Assembly: GCA_014607495.2 (NCBI GenBank)
Contig: CP053172.1
Span: forward strand, 3,672,888 to 3,736,887
Direction of reading: 5' to 3'
DNA from: Carposina sasakii
Lineage: Eukaryota; Arthropoda; Insecta; Lepidoptera; Carposinidae
DNA length: 64,000 nt
The position numbers and the translations under genes were made by a program. Shown in pieces: positions 19,492 to 29,442 of the stretch (position 1 is its first letter; each line of letters begins with the position of its first letter). The notes under the pieces were generated by a model. It worked only from the letters and a program-made list of their open reading frames with translations. It made no database searches and had not been told where the DNA came from.

Positions 19492-20504
19492 CTAATCAGA
19501 AACTTCACAACAAATAGTTTGAATTTTCCTTACAACTTTATCTTGTAGTTTAGCTTTACGCCTCCTACACTCTACAGTCATATGGCCTTTGATATTACAA
19601 TAGGAACAATGTTTATTTTGATTTTTCTTTACAAAACAGTCCTCTTCCAGGTGTCCAAGGCGATCACAAAATGCACATTTTCTGTCATCTTTCTTTTCCC
19701 TGATAGTTTTCATGCAAGCTATTGCTTTGTGACCAACCTTGCCACACTCAAAACATTGTATCATTTTATTTGATTTAACATGATCATCAGATACTGCAGT
19801 TGATGTTATTTCAGAATAATTTGATGTTTTCATAGATGCTAAATATTTCAACAGGGTATTGGTGTCATGGCAACCAGCAGATAAAGCTCCTACCTCAAGC
19901 AATTTATCTCCAAGAGTGCCTATAATTGCTCCAACTATAATATCATCACTCATGTCACATGACATACCAATGCCTAACTTATCATAATAAAATTTTATTG
20001 GGTCTTCATTTTTTTATCTAACTCTATTGACAAGCTCTCTAATTTGGGATAGCTTATTAACATTTCCTTCCACTGGTCCCAGCTGATGTCATAACAAGTC
20101 TGACGCTCATACCAACCTTTAGCATAACCTCTTAACTTTGAAGTGCAATTGCATATTAAGGTACGCTCATCCCAAGCATGCATTTTAGCAATACTCTCCA
20201 AGTTACGGATCCAATGCTCAATGGACACAGAAGATGTTTGCGGATCAAACTCAGGTATAAATTCATTTCTCCCAACATAGCGCACCACTGACTGCACTGA
20301 AGTTGACGGTCCGGGACTCCCAGATACCTTTTCACTGTGATAATCCTTACTCTTCCGCAATTCCTTTATAAGCCCTTCTAGAGCTTCAATTCGACACTCT
20401 TTTCTCATTAAATCTCTCTTATATTTCTTAGATTTAGAATGTCTTCCTGACAGTTCGGATGAGGAAGAACTATCCGATCTATTTTTTTTCTTATGCCGAC
20501 CCAT
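19492..20504 (-). pseudogene. Gypsy-type Gag with three zinc knuckles, split by a frameshift
   Basis: The first frame (20504-19995, 169 residues) starts MGRHKKKNRSDSSSSS, has a basic/coiled region (RKECRIEALEGLIKELRKSK), then the capsid-type block FIPEFDPQTSSVSIEHWIRN and LRGYAKGWYERQ. The second frame (to 19492) holds three CCHC knuckles: CFECGKVGHKAIAC, CAFCDRLGHLEEDC and CSYCNIKGHMTVEC. The frames join across an A-rich run near 19995, a one-base shift. Gag forms the particle and binds RNA in the cytoplasm. With gag nearly whole and pol gone, this resembles a gag-retaining non-autonomous element. No protease motif follows. Confidence 0.85.
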
Positions 20505-21360
20505 AGTAATAATTATAGAAACTCAAAAATATGAAATTTTACAATTTAAATGAAAGTAAGCTAGTTAATTAATATAGTCTAAGCACACACAAAACAATAA
20601 TAAACTAATCAATATTTGCTTATAAGAGTCCAATGACTGGTAATAATAAAAATTAAGTTTCAAATTATTAATAGTTCAATCTGTTCAATTATTTCTTTTA
20701 AATGCACTTTGAAAATGTCATCAATATCACAAGAGATGCAATTACACAAAGGTTACAACATAATTTACAGAAACTTCATATACACAATTGTTAAATAATC
20801 ATAAATTGTTTATGAACTTAAATGCACCAATTCTTTTACACTAAACCAATCATAGGCTAGTATTTAACGCCTAGAGCAGCCCTCATTCAGCATTAAAGTT
20901 CTGCTTAATATAATAAAAATGATACAGCTCACCAAGTTGATACTGGATACCAATGCACTTAGAAGATTGGTAACAGGTGCAATTGCATGTAAAAGTGCAT
21001 TCTTCAGCTTTGAGACTCATCAACCAAGACGTGCAAGCGGTGACCTCACCCAAAATCTATAAAGCATACTCCAAGAACCCAGTGTTAGTTCTCAATCTTG
21101 CCAGAACTTGTGTTCATGCACACACACAACACAAATATCCACAGTTTTACAACTAAACTCAATGTAAAACTGTTTAAAAACGATGGTTTATCACTATTAC
21201 AGTTAGTAAGGCAAATTTATAGCAACGAAAAACACAAAACATACTTTTAAGAATATGGTACAGGGTACAGTCAACGATCATGCGAGTTATTTCTTACAGA
21301 AACCCACACAATTATTAATATTACCAATTGTAGGCATGAGAAATATCGCACTTCTGAAGC
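20505..21360 (-). other. Long leader between 5' LTR and gag
   Basis: About 855 bp without ORFs, AT-rich. It should contain primer-binding site and packaging signal; none could be assigned confidently. Directly after the LTR the minus strand reads GCTTCAGAAGTGCG. Confidence 0.5.
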
Positions 21361-21570
21361 TGTTAGACTGAAAAATACCTGGTTTATTTACTAATTAAAC
21401 TATTTAATACTAATGGCGTCGCATTGAAACTACAATCAAAATACAAGAGAGAACTTTCATCGCGCGGGAAACGGGACCACAGACTATACAAGAACGCTAG
21501 TGCGGGGACACCGCGTATCGGATGGAGCAGCAGTGCTGTGCCACCCGTCACATCGTATTTTCTGCTATTA
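21361..21570 (-). repeat. 5' LTR of the gag-only element
   Basis: 210 bp, same sequence as 17308-17517. It is followed on the plus strand by the CTAC target duplication. Confidence 0.85.
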
Positions 21571-21574
21571 CTAC

Positions 21575-22591
21575 CAAAACACAACACTTCATAACTTCCA
21601 CAACGGAAGTAGGTTGGTACTCCACTTTATTCATCTGGAAACATGGTGACTGGCAGTGATTAAGAAATGAGACGCTCACTCGATGTGATCTAGTAACGAC
21701 GATATTAGTGATGTCGGAAATGGAATAAAGTATATATATATACAGGGTGATTTTTGGTCTTCAACGTTCCCGAAAACTACGGAATCTCCTCATCATCACG
21801 ATCATTTTTTTCTTTTAAGTACTGAAAGAGTTTACAGGTCTCAGTTTAAATATAGCTTAAATCAAGGTAAACTACAATTAGATAGGTAAGGAACAATACT
21901 TTCCCCGTGGAACGGCGGAAGGATGGCTGGCACGGACAGGAAAAGACCCCACATGGTCATCTTTCAGCTGGAAACACGTGGCATGCTGCCCATGGTGGTA
22001 GATTTGGTGGATTGAGCTCAGGCAGGCCTACCAGGGCCTATGTAGCTTGCATCCCGCAGAACAGCAAGACCCATCACAAATTCTATGGGAATACAAGGCA
22101 AATCCTCAATATCTAACTTCAAAATAGAAAATCCAATAAATAAGAGTTGACAAACAAATTTAAAAATACTTACATGATAGATATTTTTCACTTTCTCTTT
22201 ACATATTACTCTTTATTAAATAATTTAGAAAGATAAATCTTTTGAAGATATGTGCTTTATGCAAATTAAAAATGGAGTCTCTTGGCTCCGTGATCTAGGA
22301 TGTAAACCTCCATCTTGTTCGGTAGAATTTTGAAAAGAAAGCTAGGAATCATTGCAATTGTTTAAATACTTTCAAACCGAGACATCAATGTCTGACGGAA
22401 AAAACTAGCAATCGATTGCATACTGGACTACCTATACATTTTTAAAGAGAATCAAAAGCTGAGCTAATTTCGATTATCGTTCTACTCTCTATCTATAGAT
22501 GTCGTTGCGAAATAATTTTGTTACAAACTACACACAATGCAACTGTACGACGTAAAATTTTATTTTTGTTAAGACCTAATTCACGATCCTT
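21575..22591. other. No gene seen
   Basis: Contains TATATATACAGGGTGATTTTTGG near 21735-21757, similar to the outer ends of Tc1/mariner-type MITEs, but no matching right end was located. A 69-codon plus ORF at 21907-22116 has no recognisable family. Confidence 0.35.
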
Positions 22592-22972
22592 TCACGACCT
22601 TGACGGGTAACATGACTTCCCTTCTAGCACCATTTGGTGGAGATCCCTAATTTCGCATTTCGATCCCAAGCTCTTCGACAAGAGTTCGCGAGCCTTTGCG
22701 CAATTCATCCGATCTTTAGGATCAGGAAAAATCAGGTTCTTAACCGTCAAATTGAGAGACCAGAATAGTCCCTTCTCATTTCCATACAACGCTACGCCGT
22801 CGCAGTTCACAGAATCAGGAACGACGCTCCTGAAGAAGAGAAGTCCTTCTCCCATTACAGTTTGTTTCATAAAATTACTCCTGATATGCGTGATTTCGAA
22901 ACTAACATATTTTTGATATGTATGTAATAATACCGATAATGTAGTCACATACATTGTAACTAGCGCCATCAT
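22592..22972 (-). CDS. Hypothetical protein, 126 residues
   Basis: An ATG-initiated frame reading MMALVTMYVTTLSVLLHTYQ, a moderately hydrophobic start, followed by MGEGLLFFRSVVPDSVNC, ALYGNEKGLFWSLNL and KDRMNCAKARELLSKSLGSK. No family recognised and no paralogue elsewhere in the window. The start could be a chance signal-anchor. Given the transposon context it may be a fragment. Confidence 0.25.
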   Translation of the reverse strand: MMALVTMYVTTLSVLLHTYQKYVSFEITHIRSNFMKQTVMGEGLLFFRSVVPDSVNCDGVALYGNEKGLFWSLNLTVKNLIFPDPKDRMNCAKARELLSKSLGSKCEIRDLHQMVLEGKSCYPSRS

Positions 22973-23101
22973 TCAACGGTACTATTTGGTGAAACGCACT
23001 TTAGCATTGTAGCGTGCTCTGGGGGAGGCTTACGTTCTTGTGGACTTTTCATGGCTGAAATAGTGATGCTAGTGACAGAATGATTATTGATAGTTCTTTA
23101 T

Positions 23102-23300
23102 TTAATTTAGGTGCCTGCAGAGAAAGGGAAGGACATTTTCTGGAACTTGGCAATTTTTCTTTAATATGTCCAGTTGTTCTGGCTTAATACCTTCAATCAA
23201 AATATTGTTTATTCTGCTAAGAATCTCCATTCCAATTGGTGCACCAAGAATTTCTTTTTGATCATCAGCTGCACCCAGTCTACCATGATATTTTCTTCCA
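23102..23300 (-). pseudogene. Coding-like fragment of unknown family
   Basis: On the minus strand a frame ending at TAA 23102-23104 reads DQKEILGAPIGMEILSRINN, ILIEGIKPEQLDILKKNCQV and PENVLPFLCRHLN. Composition looks protein-like rather than random. Another frame just upstream (about 23400-23580) reads AEEWNVLGAIPNDEILLSYD and ends at a stop. No family recognised. Confidence 0.25.
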
Positions 23301-24042
23301 AATTTTCAATTTCCATTGGAAATAAATACAATATTTGTGAAGCGCAGCTGTCTTGCTTATATTGTATGTCACAGTATTCCTCTATTCATTATTATAGGCT
23401 GACGTCCAGTCTCCAACCTCTAACATTCGTTCTGGAGAAGAATGGGACGAAGTCTGTGAGGAGTTTCTGAATGGCATGGGAGTCCCATCATATGAAAGCA
23501 AGATTTCATCATTTGGGATAGCTCCCAGTACGTTCCACTCTTCTGCTATGTTCACCTCCTTATCAGTTTTCTAGTTCTAGCTGTTCCACTTGCTGTGCTT
23601 AGGGATGAAACGATACCATAGAGGTATCGATACTTTACTCGATACAGTATCGGTCGTCAAGTATTCATACTTACTCGGTATCGATTGAAAAGTATCGATA
23701 CTTACTCGTATCGAATCGTTTTTGTAAAATTTAGAGTAAAAACCGTAACAAGTATTATTGGCATTCTTTATTATCTTTTTTTTTAAAATATTTCCACACT
23801 AGACTTCGGAGGCCCCATTTTCAATAACTCACGAAATTAAAAACCAAAGAAACACCTGACTGGCTAGTAAGATCAGCGGGACGCGGAACAGATCATCATT
23901 CAAACTGTCAGTCACGACATAGCGACAAAATATTATGGCGGCGCGGCGACCAGTAGGCGCAGCATGACGCGTAGACTAAACGTATGTCTCTCATCTATTG
24001 CTACAACTTTTCGTTATATTTTATCAAATAAATACTAGAAAA

Positions 24043-24177
24043 ATGTCTCGGGTGTACGCAAATTACTTGCTTAGTTTTTACGCGGAAAAGGAAAGGCGGA
24101 AGAAACAACGGCATAACGTTCGGCAATTGTGTGATCCGTTAGAGCTCCTTGAGGCGGAATTCTTCGAAAATTTTTAA
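24043..24177 (+). pseudogene. Harbinger nuclease-like N-terminal ORF inside the hAT element
   Basis: A 44-residue ORF beginning MSRVYANYLLSFYAEKERRK and ending HNVRQLCDPLELLEAEFFENF. The DPLELLE(A/D)xEFFxxF block resembles the N-terminal SDPLEL..xEF.xxFRL motif of HARBI1-like nucleases. It ends at an in-frame stop where such proteins would continue. A GC-rich 5' region precedes the ATG. Short, so tentative. Confidence 0.45.
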
Positions 24178-24405
24178 AATAAGCCCCGAAATGGTGCAAT
24201 ATTTATGCACCGAACTTAATGTAGACCTAGCTCCTAGGACTGCATCCCTTATTTCTTCCCATTTCTGTATATTGGACCTTTGCCCCATAGGCCCACCAAA
24301 TTCCCCATTCGCAAAATTGCGGTGGGAATCCATATATTCTATTATGTGCTTGATTTGGGCACTTGTGCATCTTGAGAACCTGAAAGTTGTAAAAATGCTA
24401 TACAC
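24139..24405 (-). pseudogene. Myb/SANT- or MADF-like DNA-binding fragment inside the hAT element
   Basis: From a splice-acceptor-like TTTACAACTTTCAG the frame reads FSRCTSAQIKHIIEYMDSHR, FANGEFGGPMGQRS and IQKWEEIRDAVLGARSTLSS. A T..Q...(L/I)..(Y/F)M..H..FA.G...GP block followed by WEE(I/L) is typical of Myb/SANT-like domains that accompany Harbinger elements. It overlaps the 3' end of the ORF at 24043-24177 on the opposite strand, an antisense arrangement also seen in the intact Harbinger at 46.3 kb. Confidence 0.5.
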
Positions 24406-25122
24406 TTGAAAAACTCGAGAGCTATCCGTAATGCAATACTCATACTCACTTCTTTTTTATATTCAACGACGATGACATAGTTAAAAAACCCGCCTTAACA
24501 CTTGAACATGAGCTTGAAGATAACACAAGATAACAGAACACGTTTGACATCTATCAGTGTCATAATCGAAGTAATTGAATGAATGATGAGTGAACAAATA
24601 GTGATGTACGTGAAACGATTAAAATCTGTAAGCATATGTGACCATGTGCAAAATATATTATATTTTATAATGGCAACTTTGTTATGGCTTCCTAGAGAAA
24701 CCTTAGTCTACTGTAGTCATTTTCTCTTCCGGTAATTACGTGCTTGCTGTCAAGCCATAAGGTGTAGAGAAGACATCGTTTTAAACCCCATAGCCTTATA
24801 TGTCTACTAAAGTACGTGCTGCGCGTGCAGGGATTACGGCGACCTCAGATGACGGCGACTGACGGTTTTTTTTCGGGCAAACAAGCTTGCCAACTCAACT
24901 ACACCAAATTAGGACTAGGATGCGTTCAAAAACTTCAATTTAAATTGTGCAATTTTTTTATTATTGCTGAAATGAAATAACTATATTTGCATACTGATAT
25001 GAGTACTTTCGACCGATACCTACTCGATACTTCATTTTAAAGTATCGATACTAAAAGTACTTGGTATCGAAAAAAGTATCGAGTATGTTGTACTTGTATT
25101 TACTCGTATCGTTTTATATCTA

Positions 25123-25662
25123 GCTGTGCTAGCTAGCTCTGCATTTGGATTGCTGGTTTGAAGATGTAGCATTAGGTTTGCCTTTGTATAAAGTTTCTAT
25201 ATTGAAATAAAGAATTTATAAGAAAATAAAAAGCTTTCTACATGATTTTTAAAATAGGAATAAAATATAGAGCAATGAATAAAATATATACTTAAATCTT
25301 TGATTGAAAGTTTTATTGCAATTCTTCAAAAATATTCCCTATCAATACACGCTACCTATTATTACTGCTACTAATAAAATTAAGCCCTATTAATGCTCCA
25401 GGTTCGAGAATAAAATGCCAAGGACATTGTCAGTTGGACATTTAACGTAGTACGCTTCACCTTCGTACTCAAAATTTCCTACTCCAGCGAATAAATTCGC
25501 TAACGTGGAAAAGGTGACTGCCATTGATTGTTACCTAAATTACTACTTCTAATAAAATAGTTAATAATTCCTTGCTCTCCACAATATGTTAATTAGGTGT
25601 TCGCGACACTCACGACCTCTTATCTAAATTATCAGAACCTGTGGACCTTCCATGGCCTGTCT
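25123..25662. other. No clear gene
   Basis: Apart from a 45-codon minus frame near 25395-25528 (MAVTFSTLANLFAGVG... ending LFSNLEH) nothing coding is visible. That frame was not assigned to a family. Confidence 0.35.
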
Positions 25663-25962
25663 CTAGTAAACACGTGCTTCCTCCTGTTTCAAATTTGAGG
25701 GCAATGTTGGAGCTGGCATCCCTGCTCGGTTACAGATATTATGTAACACAGAACAAGCCACAACTATTTTAGACACTGTTTCTGGATTATAGTGTAAAAC
25801 TCTATGAGCCAGGAGGCACCTAAACCTGCCTTTTAGCGCACCAATAGTTCTTTCTGCACTATTTTTGGCTGTACTATGAAGCTTGTTGTAGTGCTCTTCT
25901 GGAGATTCAGGTGCTGGGTTTTTACATGATGTCATTAGATAGATTCTTTGGGCCTTAATCAC
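25663..25962 (-). pseudogene. PIF/Harbinger nuclease C-terminal exon
   Basis: Opens after a splice acceptor (TTTTTTTACAG just upstream at about 25965-25975) and reads YNKLHSTAKNSAERTIGALK, GRFRCLLAHRVLHYNPET, KIVVACSVLHNICNRAGMPA. The catalytic Glu block (N..ERTIG.LKGRF(R)) and the ACS(V)LHNIC helix are diagnostic for HARBI1 DDE nucleases. The exon is open, but no upstream DGD exons were found nearby, so it is a fragment. Confidence 0.8.
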
Positions 25963-26243
25963 CTGTAAAAAAATATTTTTATCTTAAAAGTGCAACAAAA
26001 TTAGGTACCTTCTAAATAATTCTACAAACCTAATAAATATATGGTCTCTCCAGTATTATATAGCTTCTCCAGATGTGTTTTTATATCAAATATTTTTTAT
26101 ACAAAAATCTAACTTTTGAACAGACTTTTCATTTTACTCCTCTTCTGGACGTTAGAATAATATTTTAATTAATACCAAGTAATGTAAAAGTATTGATTAC
26201 TCAAACGTCTAACAGATAAGTAAAAATAAAAGTCTTTCACAAG

Positions 26244-27095
26244 TTATTTTTTATACTTTTTACAATGTGAATTAAAATACATTTGAACTTTATGTTTAAA
26301 AGGATCATCTAAATCTTGATTTATTATTTTGCCACCCAAAATGCGATTAATTAATGGATCTGCACCAACTAAATATTAAAATATTTATAGTGGATTCAGT
26401 GAAAAAATCTTTAAGCCTGTCTTTGTGCTTATCACAAGAAAATGGATAAGACACAAACATATTTGACAATAACTTAATGTTGTTTTTAAAATTATACCTA
26501 CTTAAATTAGTTTTTAGTAAAGTTGTGGTGATGTCTGGGATTTCTCTAAAACAATACGATAATTGTTTAGAGGTGGTAGCACAAGCATCGCTGTTCTTTG
26601 TCATATTCCTAGCCCTTATGTACCTATTCTCTTCATCCTCAGGATTAGATAGTAAGGTTTGCTTATAATTTTTACAAGACTTAACTATTTTGGCTAAGAA
26701 TTTTGTCAGGGCCCAACATACAATTCTTCACTAACTTCAATATTTTTATTTTCTGTTATAATCTTATTTATACCTTCTTTTTCTTTAAAAAAACTAAAAC
26801 TAAACTAAACTAACTGCAACTAAAATTATTTAACAGCACAGTTTTGAAGGCACCTTCAAATGTGTGGCAGTTTGGAGACACATTTTTAACTCCAAGACTG
26901 CGTATGTTACAAAAAAAAAATTCAATTGGATCCTGATTAAAGTTTCTAGTTAACATTAGGTCTAAAGAATACTTTTGATGTATTATTTTCCAAATGGCTT
27001 GCATCCCCTCAATTGTTCTTATTAAATTTTTCACTGATGGTACAATACTTTCTATGACTCTTATTACATTAGCATTTTTCTTTTCCGAAATGAAT
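26244..27095 (-). pseudogene. P-element (THAP9-like) transposase C-terminal remnant
   Basis: 27034-26810 encodes IRTIEGMQAIWKIIHQKYSL, then LTRNFNQDPIEFFFCNIRSL and CHTFEGAFKTVLLNN, the conserved LT.(R/K).NQD..E.FF..IR region near the C-terminus of P-element transposases. The open frame also extends upstream to about 27095. 26604-26347 encodes FVSYPFSCDKHKDRLKDF and, after a frameshift at about 26347, LGGKIINQDLDDPFKHKVQM up to TAA at 26244-26246. The intervening part contains stops. The N-terminal THAP and catalytic domains are absent. The 5' edge abuts a pogo-like fragment at about 27100. Confidence 0.75.
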
Positions 27096-27109
27096 TTAAC
27101 ATTTTTTAT

Positions 27110-27650
27110 TTAATTTAATTTAACATATTGTTTCTTTTCAAACTCAGCTTGTAAAATATCAAAGAACATCTTGACTGCTTCGCGGTTGAAACCTTGAGCA
27201 CGAGCATAGGATGTGCCTGTTAGGCTTCTAAGTGACAACTCATCTTTATGCCTTCTGAGAAAGTGGTCTAACCACGCTCGTCCTGCTACCTCATTCCTGA
27301 ATGGGTGCGAAATTTCGTTTCTCGATGCCAGCTGAAAAGCCAGTCGACGAACGTCCATCCGTGTCAGGCCATAATATTAAGCCTCCATGAACAATAGATA
27401 CTCTAATCAGTTTTTTTTCAATGAAAGGGGAAAGTATAGTTCGTCTACCTAAGGGCTTTCGGACCACTGATTCGGTTGACATGGTATCTTTAGTCAGTCT
27501 TCTTAAAGTGGTTCTAGGGACAGCAAAAGTTTTTGCTGCCATTTTAAATCCCATCAATTTCTTCCTAACAGCGTCCACGGCTTTCTCCATTTGTACTGGA
27601 TCCCACGTTCTTCTTTTACGTCCAGGTGACATATTAGAAGTGCGTGGCAT
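27110..27650 (-). pseudogene. Pogo/Tigger-like transposase N-terminal DNA-binding remnant
   Basis: 27650 downwards: RRTWDPVQMEKAVDAVRKKL, MGFKMAAKTFAVPRTTLRRL (psq-type HTH with the characteristic AVPRTTLRRL), then LGRRTILSPFIEKKL. After a break near 27360: MDVRRLAFQLASRNEISHPF, NEVAGRAWLDHFLRRHKDEL, SLTGTSYARAQGFNREAV and MFFDILQAEFEKKQY, the CENP-B-type HTH. The catalytic DDE domain is missing; the frame stops where P-element sequence begins. The ATG is preceded by an acceptor-like TTGGTTTTAG, so this may be an internal exon. Confidence 0.8.
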
Positions 27651-28129
27651 CTAAAACCAATAAAAACAATGAAGACTGTCAATTCTGTAACATCAGCTAC
27701 ACGACCTGCATCTAATATGGCCCCGGGGGCCATATTATACACAGTTATGGGAGGCCGCATTGAAAATATCACACTCTGAAAACAAGTAGGCACAAATACG
27801 AATAAATCAGAAAAATCCATGTTTTACCTTCAATTATGCACACCAGGGCTAATGTTGATGATGTTCTGTTCGTGAGGATGCACAAAACATCTGTTTTTAT
27901 ATTTTTTCTGACCAAATGTTTAACGCACAACAAAACTTTGCAAATGACATGCGGCGACTCGATCTGACCAATCAGAGAGCTTGAACTTTTTGGGCCAATT
28001 AGGTGGCGTAAAAAAGCCGCTGTGCTGTGACGCACGTAGTGCAAAAACAGAAATGAAGATGGCGTTACTGGTTATATTTATTAAAGCAGGGGGCCAATTT
28101 AACAGCAGTGGCTACGATACCACCTTCTC
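27651..28129. other. No gene seen
   Basis: No recognisable family in either strand; small ORFs here look random. Confidence 0.3.
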
Positions 28130-28455
28130 TTCTACATATAATAAAATTGTAACGGATCAAAATTCAAAAATTCTGTTTGTGCACGCTAATCTCAGAAACG
28201 GCTGGACCGATTTCGATGCAGTTTTCAGGAATATATTGTGACAGATCCCACTTACATATAGGCCACTTTTTATCCCGTCAGCATGGACGGCAGAAAAAAC
28301 AAAATGTCGATATTATCCGGGATAAACAGTAGCCTATATGTTAAGTGGGACCTGTCACAATATATTCCTGAAAACTGCATCAAAATCGGTTAAGCCGTTT
28401 CTGAGAGTAGCGTGCACAAACATCGATGCGTTACAATTTTATTATATGTATAGAA
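28130..28455. repeat. Foldback repeat with ~120-bp inverted arms
   Basis: The left arm (TTCTACATATAATAAAATTG ... CTCAGAAACGGCTGGACCGA ... ATATTGTGACAG) is repeated in inverse at the right (CTGTCACAATATATTCCTG ... AAACTGCATCAAAATCGGTT ... ACAATTTTATTATATGTATA). The centre carries GCATGGACGGCAGAAAAAAC. This is an interspersed foldback repeat type common in insects; no ORF. Confidence 0.75.
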
Positions 28456-28778
28456 TAGAAGATATATAGATAGATAGAATATAGATGGATACATAAACAA
28501 TATTTACTTTCAGTCATTAAAATTTTTCTTTGTAGTAATTCTTTCTTGTATAAAACTTGTCTTTCTCTAGCATTTTGGGGAAAGCTCATATTTTCGCTCT
28601 ATAGTTGGATGGTTAAGAGCATCCAGCACAATGTGAAGAGCTCTTGATACTGAAGGCTGTGACATATATGTGCTAACTCTCAGACCAATACTCTTTTGGT
28701 AACTTCCACAAGCCGAAAACGAAAGAGCTCTGAGGATCTCTAATATTTTGAGTAGGTGTGTAAGTAAATTTTACTTAT

Positions 28779-29357
28779 TAGTGATGGGCAAATGGAAAAA
28801 AATATCGATATTTTTCAAATATATCGATATATATCACCCAAGAAATATCGAATTTCGATATATCGATATTTTTTGCCCAATTTGCAATTATTTATAAAAA
28901 TTGCCAAAATTATCGCTAACTTCCATACAGCAGACATGACATTTAACATAAATACAATTCACACAAAAAAATAACAATAAGCTACGCTTAGTTTACTCGT
29001 GACAACACAACAAAACAACGTTCGTACCAACACTCTAAACTAAAATGCAGTCAGTCCAGTGCAGTGATACCAACCAAACCAACAAGCAATGTCATTGTCA
29101 TAGACAAACAAGTCATAGAGTGTAATTTTTTAATTTTTGTTTGTATTTGAAGCAAAGAAACTAAACCCATACAGCCTACTGCATATTTTCTAAATTTAAG
29201 AAATCGGATTGGTCAAAAACATGATGTGACGCATGAGCAGACGCCAGACAGCAGAGCTTTAAAAATATATCGATTTTGATATCTGAAAATAAATATCGAA
29301 AATTGATATATCGCAGGAAAAAATATCGCTAATTTATATCGATAGTTTTCTGAAAAA
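28779..29357. mobile_element. hAT-type MITE with ATATCGATA subterminal repeats, copy 2
   Basis: Starts TAGTGATGGGCAAATGG and matches 8756-9323 closely until CTGAAAAA at about 29357, where it is truncated. The intact left end here and the intact right end in copy 1 together define the family. The truncation coincides with the truncated end of the piggyBac, so one deletion removed both ends. Confidence 0.75.
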
Positions 29358-29442
29358 TTTAAATTTAATGAATCTAAATTTATGCTTACATATTTGTAGG
29401 AGCCTATTAATCAACTCAATCTAAAAATAAATAATATACAGA

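Larger units (their letters stand above)
17308..21570 (-). mobile_element. LTR retrotransposon, gag-bearing, pol largely deleted
   Basis: Two 210-bp direct repeats (17308-17517 and 21361-21570, beginning TGTTAGACTG) are flanked outside by the 4-bp duplication CTAC (17304-17307 and 21571-21574). Between them on the minus strand are gag with three zinc knuckles, a scrap of RT, an unassigned ORF and a 1-kb 21-bp tandem array next to the 3' LTR. The two LTRs read as identical or nearly so, so insertion was recent although the element lacks most of pol. It must have been mobilised in trans. Confidence 0.85.
23600..25122. mobile_element. hAT-type non-autonomous element with 8-bp target duplication
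   Basis: Starts TAGGGATGAAACGATACC and ends GTATCGTTTTATATCTA, flanked by the 8-bp duplication GCTGTGCT (23592-23599 and 25123-25130). Both subterminal regions are packed with GTATCGATACTT-type motifs. An 8-bp duplication and TAG-type ends define the hAT superfamily. The interior lacks a hAT transposase and instead holds two short Harbinger-like coding scraps. Confidence 0.85.
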
